63,950 nt of DNA from Acidobacteriota bacterium (GCA_011526565.1 WYBL01000173.1:1-63950), one strand, 5' to 3'. Positions 1 to 9,033 are shown, counted from the first letter of the stretch. The notes: generated from the letters alone by a model not told the origin. Translations and numbers: made by a program.

Positions 1-987
1 CCGCTCCAGCGCCGCGTCCTTCTCGACGTGCTTCTGGAACTCGTTCAGCGTGGTGGCGCCGACGCAGCGCAACTCGCCGCGGGCGAGGGCCGGCTTGAGC
101 AGGTTGGAGGCGTCCATCGCGCCCTCGGTGGCGCCCGCTCCGACGACCGTGTGCAGCTCGTCGATGAACAGCACGACCTCGCCCGCGCTCTCGATCACTT
201 CCTTGAGCACGGCCTTGAGGCGCTCCTCGAACTCACCGCGGTACTTGGCGCCCGCGATCAGCGCGCCCATGTCGAGGGTGACGACCTTCTTGTTCTTGAG
301 CGACTCCGGCACGTCGCCGGAGACGATGCGCTGGGCCAGGCCCTCGACGATCGCGGTCTTGCCGACGCCCGGCTCGCCGATCAGCACCGGGTTGTTCTTG
401 GTCCGCCGCGACAGCACCTGGATCACACGCCGCACCTCGTCGTCGCGGCGGATCACCGGGTCGAGCTTGCCCGCACGGGCGGCGGCCGTCAGGTCGCGGC
501 CGTAGCGTTCGAGGGCCTGATAGCGCTCCTCGGCGTTGGGATCGTCGACGCGCTGCGAACCGCGGATCTCCTTCAGCGCCTGCAGCAGCGCCTCGCGCTT
601 CGCGCCATGCGCGCGCAGGGCGTCGCCGGCCGCGGTCTTCGACTCGACCAGCGCCAGCAGCAGGTGCTCGGTCGAGACGTACTGGTCCTTGAGCGCCTCG
701 GCCTCGCGCAGCGCGGCCTTCAGCACCGCGTCGAGCTTCGGCGAGACCTGGGTGTGCGCGCCCTGGGTGTGGGGGAGGGAGGCCAGCGTCCGCTCGACCT
801 CGGCGGCGATCTGCTGCGCCGGCACGCCCAGCTTGGCGAGGGCCGACGGCACCACGCCGCCCTGCTGCTCCAGCAGCGTGGCGAGCAGGTGCTCCGGCGT
901 GACCTCGGGATGGTCCGCCTTCTCCGCCCGGGTCTGGGCCGCTCCGAGCGCTTCCTGGGCCTTCACCGTGAACTGGTCGAGTCGCAT
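1..987 (-). CDS. clpB: ATP-dependent disaggregase ClpB, N-terminal part (runs off the window)
   Basis: Hexameric AAA+ disaggregase that works with DnaK to rescue aggregated proteins in the cytoplasm. Read on the minus strand, the first 329 codons are visible: MRLDQFTVKAQEAL opens the two Clp-N repeats (about residues 1-145), followed by the first nucleotide-binding domain with Walker A GEPGVGKT, the pore-loop region GAKYRGEFEERLK, Walker B VVLFIDELHT and the sensor region CVGATTLNEFQKHVEKD. The middle domain and second AAA+ module lie beyond base 1. The ATG at 985-987 is preceded by a strong Shine-Dalgarno GGGAGGA (994-1000). It is divergent from the 1138-5547 operon across an AT-rich spacer that carries its promoter. 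The family assignment is secure. Confidence 0.96.
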   Translation of the reverse strand, partial: MRLDQFTVKAQEALGAAQTRAEKADHPEVTPEHLLATLLEQQGGVVPSALAKLGVPAQQIAAEVERTLASLPHTQGAHTQVSPKLDAVLKAALREAEALKDQYVSTEHLLLALVESKTAAGDALRAHGAKREALLQALKEIRGSQRVDDPNAEERYQALERYGRDLTAAARAGKLDPVIRRDDEVRRVIQVLSRRTKNNPVLIGEPGVGKTAIVEGLAQRIVSGDVPESLKNKKVVTLDMGALIAGAKYRGEFEERLKAVLKEVIESAGEVVLFIDELHTVVGAGATEGAMDASNLLKPALARGELRCVGATTLNEFQKHVEKDAALER

Positions 988-1007
988 GACACGTCCTCCC
1001 GACTCAG

Positions 1008-1047
1008 AAGATAGAATATGAGCGTATATAAGTCAACTAATATTAGT
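1008..1047 (-). promoter_or_regulatory. clpB promoter with adjacent palindrome
   Basis: On the minus strand TTGACT (1031-1036), a 17-base spacer and TATCTT (1008-1013) make a good housekeeping-type promoter about 20 bases before the clpB start. A perfect 12-base palindrome ACTAATATTAGT (1036-1047) touches the -35 box. The stretch TTGACT-N7-GCTCAT loosely resembles the HspR operator (HAIR, TTGAGT-N7-ACTCAA), with one mismatch in the left half and two in the right. The region is strikingly AT-rich for this genome. Promoter call is good; identity of the heat-shock regulator is inference. Confidence 0.65.
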
Positions 1048-1137
1048 GTTACACAGTCATATGGTGTTCGGGGAGTCAACCTGCCCGTTCCTCCGAACGG
1101 CTGCGCGTCTCCAAAGCAAAGGAGATCCCCGGTCAAA

Positions 1138-1965
1138 ATGAGCTACTTCGATGGTCCTACCGACTACCTCGTGCGTCTGGCGATCGTCCTCGCGGCTGGT
1201 CTCGTGGCGGCGCTGGCCAGTCTGACGCTCCTGCTCAAGCGACCCGCGGCGCAGCGCCCGGCTCTGCTCCCGGTCGCGCTGGGCCTCGGCTTCGCCGCTC
1301 TGTTGCTCGCGCTGCCGCTCGCGTTCGGGCCACTGATCGAAGATCTCGCGCACCTGGGTGCATCGAGGGCAGGGGCGCAGGCGACGCTGATGAACTCTGC
1401 GCGCGTGCTGCTGGCGGGAGGCGCAGGGCTGCTCCTGACCCTCGTCGTCTTCTGCGTTGGAATCGCGCCGGCACTGGGAACCGGGGCGGCCAGCGGACGT
1501 TCGCCGAAGCTCCTGCTCGCGGTGACCCTGGTGGCGAGCGTGGTCGCGGTCGGTGTGTTCGAGTACTCGCGAAGCGGCTTGAACCTGACTCGCTACGTGC
1601 TGACGGCCCTGGCCGAAACCGGCGGCGACCCGAGCGAACTCGAGGAGGCGCGCGAGCGACACGCCGTCCTCCGGGACGAGCCGGTGTCGATCGCGGAGGT
1701 CTCGGAGGCGATGACGCGCGCCGCCTTCGTGGGGAAGTACGGCGGCGCGCTGGCCCTGCTGCTCGTCGCCGGCCTGGGATCCGCGGGCTTCGTGCTCGGC
1801 CGCGGCGCGGAACCGGGTCGCGGCCTGGCCCAGAGCGGCCTGCTGCTGGCGGTCGTACTCGCGACCCTCACGGTGTTCTGGATGGCACGACTCCGGGCCG
1901 ACTCCGCGGCGATCGAGGACCGCCACTTCGGGTCGCGCGCGATCGCTGGCGAGCCGGCTTCCTGA
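1138..1965 (+). CDS. polytopic membrane protein of unknown function
   Basis: 275 residues, not recognised as a named family. About six hydrophobic segments are visible (roughly residues 12-34, 45-65, 89-112, 126-143, 201-222 and 233-250), with a soluble, acidic loop at about 160-195 (GGDPSELEEARERHAVLRDEP). The frame is open back to 1018, but the ATG at 1138 is chosen because AAAGGAGA lies just before it and the membrane domain begins there. First gene of a tightly spaced four-gene set (to 5547). It ends two bases before the next start, so the products are probably made together and may act together at the membrane. Confidence 0.7.
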   Translation: MSYFDGPTDYLVRLAIVLAAGLVAALASLTLLLKRPAAQRPALLPVALGLGFAALLLALPLAFGPLIEDLAHLGASRAGAQATLMNSARVLLAGGAGLLLTLVVFCVGIAPALGTGAASGRSPKLLLAVTLVASVVAVGVFEYSRSGLNLTRYVLTALAETGGDPSELEEARERHAVLRDEPVSIAEVSEAMTRAAFVGKYGGALALLLVAGLGSAGFVLGRGAEPGRGLAQSGLLLAVVLATLTVFWMARLRADSAAIEDRHFGSRAIAGEPAS

Positions 1966-1967
1966 CC

Positions 1968-2702
1968 ATGCCCGGAACGACCGGCGCCGGGGGGGCAGGG
2001 TCGGGCGGCGCGCGAGGCTGTGTGGGCGCCGCCCTGGGCGTGCCGCTGCTGCTGGCGGGGGCCCTGCTGCCCTCGGCGCTCGGGGCCCACACCGTCGCGA
2101 CCCTGTCCGGCGTCGCCCTGGCGCTGGGCCTCTGCCTCCTGATCGCTCGCCACCCGCGCCTGCGTGATGCGCGCGCCGCCACCGTCATCGGCGCCACGAT
2201 CCCCTCGGTGATCGCCAGTCTGCTGGTGATTACCCTGGCGGTCCTGGTGGCCCGAGGTACCCGACACCGCAGCGCCGACGCCTCGGCCGCGATCGGCGAC
2301 ACGAGGTTGTTGATCGAAGCCGAGAAGGCCTACGCCGCGAACAACCGGGGCTTGTACGACCTGCCCGAGTGCCTGGCCGCGCCGGCGCGCTGCCTGCCCG
2401 GCTTCCCCGCGGACAGCCCGATGACCTTTCTTCCCCCGTTGCTCGCGCCCTCGCCGCTGGAGAAGCAGGGTTACCGTCGCGTGTTCCACCCCGGGCCCGC
2501 TGTCGATCCCGCGCAACTCCAGGGAGCGTCGCCGACCTCGATCCGCGGCTTCGCCTATGTCTCGGAGCCGATGCGGCAGGGCACGGGCCACGACCGCGCT
2601 TACTGCGGCGACGAAACGGGCCGCGTGTGCGAGTGGGAGGCGGGGACAACTGTGAGCATCATCGGCGGTCGATGCCCAGCCACCTGCCAGGCGCTGCGGT
2701 GA
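1968..2702 (+). CDS. membrane protein with C-terminal pilin-like domain
   Basis: 244 residues: a glycine-rich start, three transmembrane segments (about 19-38, 42-60, 72-94) and then a periplasmic domain opening DTRLLIEAEKAYAANNRGLYD. That motif and the following paired cysteines (ECLAAPARCLPG, YCGDETGRVCEW, GGRCPATC) resemble the globular part of type IV/type II minor-pilin-like proteins common in Acidobacteriota. There is no prepilin peptidase site; the usual single pilin helix is replaced by several membrane spans, so this is unlikely to be an assembled pilin. The stop overlaps the next start as TGATG. Similarity is by eye; function unknown. Confidence 0.6.
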   Translation: MPGTTGAGGAGSGGARGCVGAALGVPLLLAGALLPSALGAHTVATLSGVALALGLCLLIARHPRLRDARAATVIGATIPSVIASLLVITLAVLVARGTRHRSADASAAIGDTRLLIEAEKAYAANNRGLYDLPECLAAPARCLPGFPADSPMTFLPPLLAPSPLEKQGYRRVFHPGPAVDPAQLQGASPTSIRGFAYVSEPMRQGTGHDRAYCGDETGRVCEWEAGTTVSIIGGRCPATCQALR

Positions 2703-4888
2703 TGAGAGTGCGGCTCTTCGTCGCCCTCGGTGCCCTGGCGGCCGGCCTCGGCGTCGGCGCGTGCGACTCGATGTGGACCCACCGCAACGTGGCCCCCGGG
2801 TACGACCGCGGGAGCCTCGAGTTCATGGAGTTCCTTCCGAACGGCCACCTGTTCACCGTGCAGCGACCGATCAAGCTGGACATCGAGCGGCCCCCGAGCC
2901 TGGCAGGCCCCGCGACCGCGTTCGTGATCGAGCCGATGACCGGCTGGAAACTGCGGCGCTTCGAAGTCGCCGGCGCCCACTTCGCGCTCTCCGCCGGCGC
3001 GCAGCTCCTGGCGGGGGCCCTGTTCGAAGAGCGCCAGGTCAAGCTCTGGGACCTCTCCGGAACGCTGAAACACACCTTCGACCTGCCCCGCTCGCCCTGG
3101 TCCGTCGCTTTTTTGCCGGACGGTCGCCAGGTCGCCGCGGACAGCGCCGGCGGGCCGTTGTTCGTGTGGGACACGCGGACGGGGGAACGGCTGGCACTGC
3201 TGTCTGCGCCGTGCCTCCCGCCGCAGGCTCAACTGCAGTGGAGCGGCGACGGCCGACGCCTGATCGCGAACTCGAAGTGCGCCTTCGACCTGGCGTCCGG
3301 CACCGTGATCGACACCGGCATTGCCGGCTGGCGCGCGAGCGTCGACCGCGACGGGCGACGCATCGCCACCGCTACGAACGACGGGGCCTGGGTGCTGACC
3401 GGGAATCGACGGCAGGCGCTGGCCGGTGCGGCGAAGCCGGTGGCGATCTCGCCCGACGGCGCCCTGGTGGCGGGGCCGCTGGACCTGGCCGGGCCGCCGA
3501 AGGTGGGCGCCCTCGGCATCTGGGATGCCTCGACGGGCGCGCTGCGAGCGCGACTGGACGCGTCCTGCCTGCCCGTCGAAGACGTCCTCTTCTCGCCCGA
3601 CTCACGCACGGTGGCGGCCGTCTTCCCGAACGACGAACTGCGCCTGTACGACGCCGTGCAGGGGCGCCCGATCCGAACCTGGAACGAACCGGACTGCACG
3701 AACCTGCGCTGGGGGACGAGGGACCCGCGCCTGGCCTTCTCGCATGACGGGCGAGTCCTGGCGATCGGAGAGATCAACGGTTGGTTCCGCGTGCACAACC
3801 TGTCCGGGCTGCTGGATTCTGCCCCCTGGAAGCCGCCGGCTGGCGCGCCCCCGAGCGCGCCACGGATCGTGCCGCCACCGCCGCGCCCGGCGCGTTTCGG
3901 CGACCGGATCGAGGTTATCGGCGGCACCGCCGAGTCGAAGCCCCTGGCGAGCGCGCTCTCGCCCGACGGCCAGTTCGTCGCGGTGACCTTCAGCGACCGC
4001 TCGCTGCAGGTGTGGGACGTCGAAAACGCCACCTTGCGCGATGCGAGGCACGTGGCCTCGCCCGCCGTCCTCCTCAAATGGCAAGGGCAATGGCTCTTCG
4101 CGGTCGGAGCGGATGGCGGCATCGAGGTCCTCGAGCCCCCGTCCGGGCCGGCGCTCCGCAGGTTGCGCGGCACAACCGGGCCCGTGATGGCGATGGCCGC
4201 GACCCCCGACGGCCGGTGGATCGCCACCGTCGGCACGGACGGCCTGCTTCGGCTCCGGAACGGCGACAACAACGTGGTCGTCTTCACCGAGGCCCTGAGC
4301 CGCCTCGAGAGTGCGCCGAGGCCGCAGGCCCTCGAGTTCTCGCCGACCGGCGAGGAGCTCTACACGGTGGCGCTGGCCCGCCACGACGCCGATGGCGAGG
4401 TCGCCCGCTTGAGCCTGGCGGACCCCGTGGACCCGGCGCACAAGGTGCTGTTGCGGCTTCCCCGGGGAAGTGGCACCGCCACGATCCACGCGGCCAGCGA
4501 GACGGTCGCCGTCGCGCGCGGAACGACGATCGACATCACCGAAGTCCGGCGCGGCTCCAGAAGCCGGACGCTCACCACCCCCGCGCCGGCGCGGTCCCTG
4601 GCCTTCTCGCCCGACGGATCGCTGCTGGCGATGACCTTCGACAACGGTCGAAACGAGCCGATGGCCAACAAGATCCAGCTCTGGGACGTGGCGACCGGCT
4701 CGCTGGCCGGCACGGTCGCGAGGAACGAGGGCTGGTCCTGCCGGGACAGCCGGCTGACGTTCTCGGCCGACGGGCGTCGCCTCGCCGAGCAGGACGGCTG
4801 CGTTTACGGCAACGTGAACGTCTTCGACGTCGCGCGTCGGGGCGTCGCTGCCCAACCCACGAAACAAGACAAGGAGTCGATTCCATGA
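2702..4888 (+). CDS. WD40-repeat lipoprotein
   Basis: 728 residues. The ATG at 2702 overlaps the previous stop and gives a lipoprotein signal peptide, MRVRLFVALGALAAGLGVGAC, with the lipobox ending at Cys21. The rest is a series of WD40-type blades with recurring patterns such as LAFSPDG, VWDTRTGERL, LSPDGQFVAVTFSDRSLQVWDVENA and IQLWDVATGSLAG, enough for two seven-bladed propellers joined by a proline-rich linker around residues 378-400 (PPAGAPPSAP...PPPPRPARF). Such propellers are protein-interaction scaffolds; anchoring at the membrane next to a pilin-like membrane protein suggests an envelope complex. The ligand is unknown. Confidence 0.8.
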   Translation: MRVRLFVALGALAAGLGVGACDSMWTHRNVAPGYDRGSLEFMEFLPNGHLFTVQRPIKLDIERPPSLAGPATAFVIEPMTGWKLRRFEVAGAHFALSAGAQLLAGALFEERQVKLWDLSGTLKHTFDLPRSPWSVAFLPDGRQVAADSAGGPLFVWDTRTGERLALLSAPCLPPQAQLQWSGDGRRLIANSKCAFDLASGTVIDTGIAGWRASVDRDGRRIATATNDGAWVLTGNRRQALAGAAKPVAISPDGALVAGPLDLAGPPKVGALGIWDASTGALRARLDASCLPVEDVLFSPDSRTVAAVFPNDELRLYDAVQGRPIRTWNEPDCTNLRWGTRDPRLAFSHDGRVLAIGEINGWFRVHNLSGLLDSAPWKPPAGAPPSAPRIVPPPPRPARFGDRIEVIGGTAESKPLASALSPDGQFVAVTFSDRSLQVWDVENATLRDARHVASPAVLLKWQGQWLFAVGADGGIEVLEPPSGPALRRLRGTTGPVMAMAATPDGRWIATVGTDGLLRLRNGDNNVVVFTEALSRLESAPRPQALEFSPTGEELYTVALARHDADGEVARLSLADPVDPAHKVLLRLPRGSGTATIHAASETVAVARGTTIDITEVRRGSRSRTLTTPAPARSLAFSPDGSLLAMTFDNGRNEPMANKIQLWDVATGSLAGTVARNEGWSCRDSRLTFSADGRRLAEQDGCVYGNVNVFDVARRGVAAQPTKQDKESIP

Positions 4889-5547
4889 GCCTCGCCATCC
4901 CACGTGCCTTCCTGCTCGGCCTCGTCGCCGTCACCGGTCCCGTGGCGACGGCGGCAGCCCAGACCGTCTACTGCGGGCCGGGCACCCAGGTGATCAGCGA
5001 GAACGGGGGCGGCACCGGCACGATCGCGGAGATCGGCACCGAGCCGCCGCACGTCGGCTGGTACCGCGTCACCTTCTCGTGGAGTCCACGCGGCGAGTGG
5101 TACGACCCCTCGACCTGGAAGCTGTACCCGGCCGGCACCCAGCAGCGCTGCACGCCGCAGCGACCCGGCACGTCGCCCGCGCCGCCGGCACCTCCGTCCG
5201 CACCACGACCGGCAGGGCGTCCGGCACCGCTCGACGACGATGACGAGCCCGCCGCGGTACCCGTGCCGCGTCCGCAGCCGCCACAGGCCGGGGGCGGCTC
5301 GCTTCCGCTCGGGCGCTACACCTGCTCGATGCCGGGCGCGGGCCAGTTTCCGATCACGATCGTCGACGGAAGCACCTACAGCGACCGCGGCGGGAAGTCC
5401 GGCCGCTACCGTCTCCAGGGCCAGCAGCTCCTCTTCGAGAGCGGCTCGCTGCGTGGCACCTTCTCCCGCATCCTCGGCCCCGGCAAGTTCGGCCTGTCGC
5501 TGGACCAGAACAGCAGCTTCTACGGAGTCTGCAACCTGAAGCGGTGA
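4885..5547 (+). CDS. secreted protein of unknown function with proline-rich linker
   Basis: 220 residues with a signal peptide ending near VATAAAQ. It has an N-terminal cysteine-containing domain (TVYCGPGTQVISENGGG), a proline/acidic linker (about residues 92-136, with DDDDE) and a C-terminal domain starting LGRYTCSMPGAGQFPITIVDGSTYSDRGGKSGRYRLQG and ending with a Cys near the C-terminus. The ATG overlaps the WD40 stop by four bases (ATGA) and has AAGGAG at 4871-4876. It is the last gene of the 1138-5547 operon. No enzymatic motif is seen. Confidence 0.65.
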   Translation: MSLAIPRAFLLGLVAVTGPVATAAAQTVYCGPGTQVISENGGGTGTIAEIGTEPPHVGWYRVTFSWSPRGEWYDPSTWKLYPAGTQQRCTPQRPGTSPAPPAPPSAPRPAGRPAPLDDDDEPAAVPVPRPQPPQAGGGSLPLGRYTCSMPGAGQFPITIVDGSTYSDRGGKSGRYRLQGQQLLFESGSLRGTFSRILGPGKFGLSLDQNSSFYGVCNLKR

Positions 5548-5585
5548 GCGCAGCCCGCGCGAGCGGACGCTGCGTCAGCGGGGGG

Positions 5586-6116
5586 CTACCAGCACCGGAC
5601 GCGGCCGGTGTCGACGTGGACGAAGTCGGACGAGCGGTAGTAGCCGACCCCGCCGCGCGCCAGTTCCAGCGCGGCGTCGCGCAGGCTGGTGGTCCGCGCG
5701 TCGGAGAGCCGGATGTCGATCGCGCGGCCCTCGAGGTGCAGGCTGCGGCTGGCGACTCCGCCGCCGCGGCGCAGCGTCTCGTTGGTGCGCGGCGAGCGGT
5801 ACGCGGAGATGACCTGGAACGGAGCCTTGGCTCCGGTGGCGAGGCGCAGGTCGTTGAGGATGTCGAAGAGGGCGGGGTCGATCGGGTGCTGGTCGCCGGT
5901 CCGGTGGTCGCGAAGGAACTCGTCGAGCCGGGACAGGCCCGCGGGAAGGTACTGGCCGTCCGCGTAGTAGGGCACCGTCACCGTCTCGCGGGTGTGGGTG
6001 TGGAGGAACGAGAGGCGGCGCTCTTCACCCGGCGACGCGAGCAGGCGCGCGGGAGCGACGGCGGTGACGGCGAGCGCGCCCCCCAGCGACTGAAGGAAGC
6101 GGCGACGAGACGACAT
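5586..6116 (-). CDS. DUF882/MepK-like murein endopeptidase (M15-type)
   Basis: 176 residues with a twin-arginine-like signal (MSSRRRFLQSLGGALAVTAVAP). The mature part follows the YcbK/MepK pattern: FQVISAYRSPRTNETLRRGGGVASRSLHLEGRAIDIRL, with metal ligands His and Asp in SLHLEGRAIDI, and HVDTGRVRCW at the C-terminus. E. coli MepK cleaves 3-3 (L,D) crosslinks, the bonds made by L,D-transpeptidases, and an L,D-transpeptidase gene is divergent just upstream (6193). Start is the ATG at 6114-6116; TAGAGT ends six bases before it and there is no Shine-Dalgarno, so the mRNA is probably leaderless. Confidence 0.85.
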   Translation of the reverse strand: MSSRRRFLQSLGGALAVTAVAPARLLASPGEERRLSFLHTHTRETVTVPYYADGQYLPAGLSRLDEFLRDHRTGDQHPIDPALFDILNDLRLATGAKAPFQVISAYRSPRTNETLRRGGGVASRSLHLEGRAIDIRLSDARTTSLRDAALELARGGVGYYRSSDFVHVDTGRVRCW

Positions 6117-6192
6117 CCGGCCACTCTACGGGACGCGCCCGCGGGGCCGCAAGCGCCCGGCCTGCGGCGTACACTCGAAACGGGAGGGGCCC

Positions 6193-7848
6193 ATGAGCCG
6201 TCCGACGAGAGCGACCCTCGCCCTCCTGGCGCTCCTCGTGCCGCTGGTGCGCGCCGCGCCGCCCCCGGACGACGAAGCGAGGCGCGAAGTGGCCGCGCTG
6301 CTCGCGAGCGGCCGCTGCGACGCTCTCGCGCGCCCCGGGTTCGGCGCGCTGGCGCCCGCGCTCGCCGCGCTCTACGCCGCGGAAGACGACCAGCTCTTCT
6401 GGTTCGAGCAGGGCGCTGCGGAGCCGGCTCTCGGGCCGACGCTCGACGCCCTCGCCGGCATCGACGCGCACGGCCTGGTGCCCGACGACTACGACGCGGC
6501 CCGGCTCGCGATCGAGCGCACGTCGCTCCACGCCGCGCCGCAGCCCGCGACCGTCGCACGTTTCGACGTCGGGCTCACGCTGGCGGCGCTGCGCGCCCTG
6601 CGCGACATCCGCCTGGGGCGGATCGACCCACGCCTCGTCGGCTTCGACTACGACGTTGCGCCGAAGGAGATCGACCTGCCGCGGGCCCTGCGGGCGGCGC
6701 GCGACGGCGAGGTCCCCGGCCTCGAAACGGCGCTGGCCGCCTCCGAGCCGCCGTTCGGTGCGATCCGCAGGCTGCTGCACGCCCTCGCCCGCTACCGGGC
6801 CCTCGCCGCAGCGGGCGATCCCGCGCCGCTCCCGCCGCTCCCACGGGGGCGCCGCAAGGTGGCGCCCGGCGACGACTGGGAGGGTGTCGAAGGCGTGGCG
6901 GTGCGACTGCAGGCGTTCGGGGACCTCGACCCGTCCCAGGCGCCCGCTCCGGCGACCCGCTACGCGGAGCCGCTGGTCGCCGCGGTTCGGCGCTTCCAGG
7001 GGCGGCACGCCCTCGAGCCCGACGGCGTGCTCGGCGCCGGGACGCTCGCGCCGCTGGAGGTGCCGGCCGCGGCCCGCGTGCGCCAGATCGAGCTGGCGCT
7101 CGAGCGCGCCCGCTGGCTGCCCCCGCTCGGCGCGCACCCGGTCGTGGTCGTCAACGTGCCACTGTTCCGGCTCTGGGCCTGGGACCCCGAGCGGCCCGGC
7201 GCCACGCTGCGGATGAAGGTGGTGGTGGGGAGGTCGATGGGCCACGAGACGCCCCTGTTCAGCGGGCGGCTCGACCACGTGATCTTCCGGCCCTACTGGC
7301 TCCCCCCGCACTCGATCGTGCGCCGCGAGCTGCTGCCGCAGGCGCGCCGTGATCCGGGCTACCTCGCGCGCGAAGAACTCGAGATCGTCGACCGGGGCGA
7401 CGAGCGCGCCCCGGCGTTCCCGGCAACGCCGGAGAACCTGACGGCGGTGGGGAGAGGCAAGCTGTTCCTGCGCCAGCGCCCGGGCCCGAAGAACTCGCTG
7501 GGGCTCGCCAAGTTCATCTTTCCCAACCCGATGGACGTCTACATGCACGGCACCCCGGCCACGGCGCTGTTCGAGCGCGCGCGGCGCGACTTCAGCCACG
7601 GCTGCATCCGCGTGGAGGACCCCACGGCGCTCGCGGAGTGGGCGCTCCACGGCACGCCCGGCTGGGACCACGAGCGCATCGAGAAGGCGATGGCCGCGGG
7701 GCCGCCGCAGCGCGCCGACCTCGCCCGCGAGACGGCGGTCCTGGTCTTCTACGACACCGCCTACGTCGACCCCGACAGCATCGTTCACTTCGCCCAGGAT
7801 CTCTACGGCCACGACGCCCGCCTCGACGCGGCGCTGCGCAAGCGCTAG
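6193..7848 (+). CDS. YcbB/LdtD-type L,D-transpeptidase
   Basis: 551 residues, exported (MSRPTRATLALLALLVPLVRAAPP). It has the scaffold domain (LGRIDPRLVGFDYDV), a peptidoglycan-binding region (VRRFQGRHALEPDGVLGAGTL) and the YkuD catalytic domain with HGTP and SHGCIRVEDP; the nucleophile is Cys471. These enzymes form 3-3 crosslinks in the periplasm. Start ATG has GGGAGGGG before it and TACACT (6170-6175) as a probable -10. Divergent from a MepK-like endopeptidase with the matching bond specificity. A close paralogue lies at 15570. The stop codon overlaps the stop of the convergent methyltransferase by two bases. Confidence 0.92.
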   Translation: MSRPTRATLALLALLVPLVRAAPPPDDEARREVAALLASGRCDALARPGFGALAPALAALYAAEDDQLFWFEQGAAEPALGPTLDALAGIDAHGLVPDDYDAARLAIERTSLHAAPQPATVARFDVGLTLAALRALRDIRLGRIDPRLVGFDYDVAPKEIDLPRALRAARDGEVPGLETALAASEPPFGAIRRLLHALARYRALAAAGDPAPLPPLPRGRRKVAPGDDWEGVEGVAVRLQAFGDLDPSQAPAPATRYAEPLVAAVRRFQGRHALEPDGVLGAGTLAPLEVPAAARVRQIELALERARWLPPLGAHPVVVVNVPLFRLWAWDPERPGATLRMKVVVGRSMGHETPLFSGRLDHVIFRPYWLPPHSIVRRELLPQARRDPGYLAREELEIVDRGDERAPAFPATPENLTAVGRGKLFLRQRPGPKNSLGLAKFIFPNPMDVYMHGTPATALFERARRDFSHGCIRVEDPTALAEWALHGTPGWDHERIEKAMAAGPPQRADLARETAVLVFYDTAYVDPDSIVHFAQDLYGHDARLDAALRKR

Positions 7849-9026
7849 TTCAGCCGGCGCACCACGAAGCACTTGAGGTAGCGCGTCTCCGGCGCCGCCA
7901 GCAGCACCGGGTGGTCGCGGGCCTGGCGGCGCTTCTCCACGATCGCCGCGTTGACGCCCGCGTCGGCCGCGGCTTCGGCCAGCACCTGCTCCAGCGTCCA
8001 CTCGTCGACGTGGGCCGAGCACGAGCAGGTGATCAGCACGCCGCCCGTGTTCAGCATCCGCAGCGCGCGCAGGTTGATCTCCTTGTAGCCGCGCAGGGCC
8101 GGCTCCACCGCGCTGCGGCTCTTGGCGAACGCGGGGGGGTCGAGCACGACCGTGTCGAAGCGTTCTCCCGCGCGGTCCATCTCCTTGAGCGCGTCGAAGA
8201 CGTTGGCCTCGCGGACCTCGACGTTCGCCAGCTTGTTGCGCGCGGCGTTCGTCTGGATGCGGGCCACCGCCTCGGCGGACTGGTCGAGCGCGATCACGCT
8301 CCCGCACGAGCGCGCGGCCTGCAGCGCGAAGCCGCCGTTGTAGGAGAAGGCGTCGAGCCCGCGCCCGCGGCCGTAGAGGCGAGCCAGCGCGTGGTTCTCG
8401 CGCTGGTCGAGGAACAGGCCCGTCTTCTGGCCCTTCCACAGGTCCGCCTGCAGCGCGAGCCCGTCCTCTTCGACCTCGACGAGGGCCGGCACCTCGCCGT
8501 GCAGCAGGCCCACCTTGCGCTCGAGGCCCTCGAGCTGGCGCACCTTCGGGTCGTTGCGCTCCAGCACGCCCGCGGGCTTCAGGCGCCGCACGAGCCAGGC
8601 GAGGACCGCGTCCTTCAGGGCCTCCATGCCCTGCGAGAGCGTCTGCACCACCAGGTGGTCGCCGTAGCGGTCGACCACCAGCGACGGCAGGCGGTCGGCC
8701 TCGGCGTGGACGAGACGGCAGGCCGTCACTCCGGGCGCGATCGCTTCCCGCCAGCGCACGGCCGCCTCCAGCCGGTCCGCCAGCCAGCTCTCGGGCAGCA
8801 GTTCGCCCCACTCCAGCATCCGCAGCCGGATCTCGGAGCGCTCGGAGTGCAGCGCGTAGCCCAGCGTGCGGCCGCGGTCGCCTTCGACCCGCACCACCAC
8901 GCCGGGGCCGGCCTCGGCGCGCCGGACGTCGGAGCGGAAGATCCAGGGGTGGCCGGTGCGCAGGCGCTCCTCCCCGCGGCGGGAGAGGACGGCGACGCCC
9001 CGGGGCTCGGTGGTGATGGCGGTCAT
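7845..9026 (-). CDS. class I SAM-dependent 23S rRNA methyltransferase, RlmI/RlmK family
   Basis: 393 residues. It has an N-terminal PUA-like RNA-binding domain (RTGHPWIFRSDVRRAEAGPGVVVRVEG), a central domain with GLFLDQRENHALA, then a Rossmann methyltransferase core with FSYNGGFALQAARSC, motif II ALDQSAEAV, VVLDPPAFAKSRSAVEP and LITCSCSAHVD. This matches the RlmI family, which methylates a cytosine C5 in 23S rRNA; whether the target is C1962 is inferred. The ATG at 9024-9026 is preceded by GATAAT with a seven-base gap and no Shine-Dalgarno. Divergent from glyA with 44 bases between the starts. Confidence 0.88.
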   Translation of the reverse strand: MTAITTEPRGVAVLSRRGEERLRTGHPWIFRSDVRRAEAGPGVVVRVEGDRGRTLGYALHSERSEIRLRMLEWGELLPESWLADRLEAAVRWREAIAPGVTACRLVHAEADRLPSLVVDRYGDHLVVQTLSQGMEALKDAVLAWLVRRLKPAGVLERNDPKVRQLEGLERKVGLLHGEVPALVEVEEDGLALQADLWKGQKTGLFLDQRENHALARLYGRGRGLDAFSYNGGFALQAARSCGSVIALDQSAEAVARIQTNAARNKLANVEVREANVFDALKEMDRAGERFDTVVLDPPAFAKSRSAVEPALRGYKEINLRALRMLNTGGVLITCSCSAHVDEWTLEQVLAEAAADAGVNAAIVEKRRQARDHPVLLAAPETRYLKCFVVRRLN

Positions 9027-9033
9027 GGCCGCG

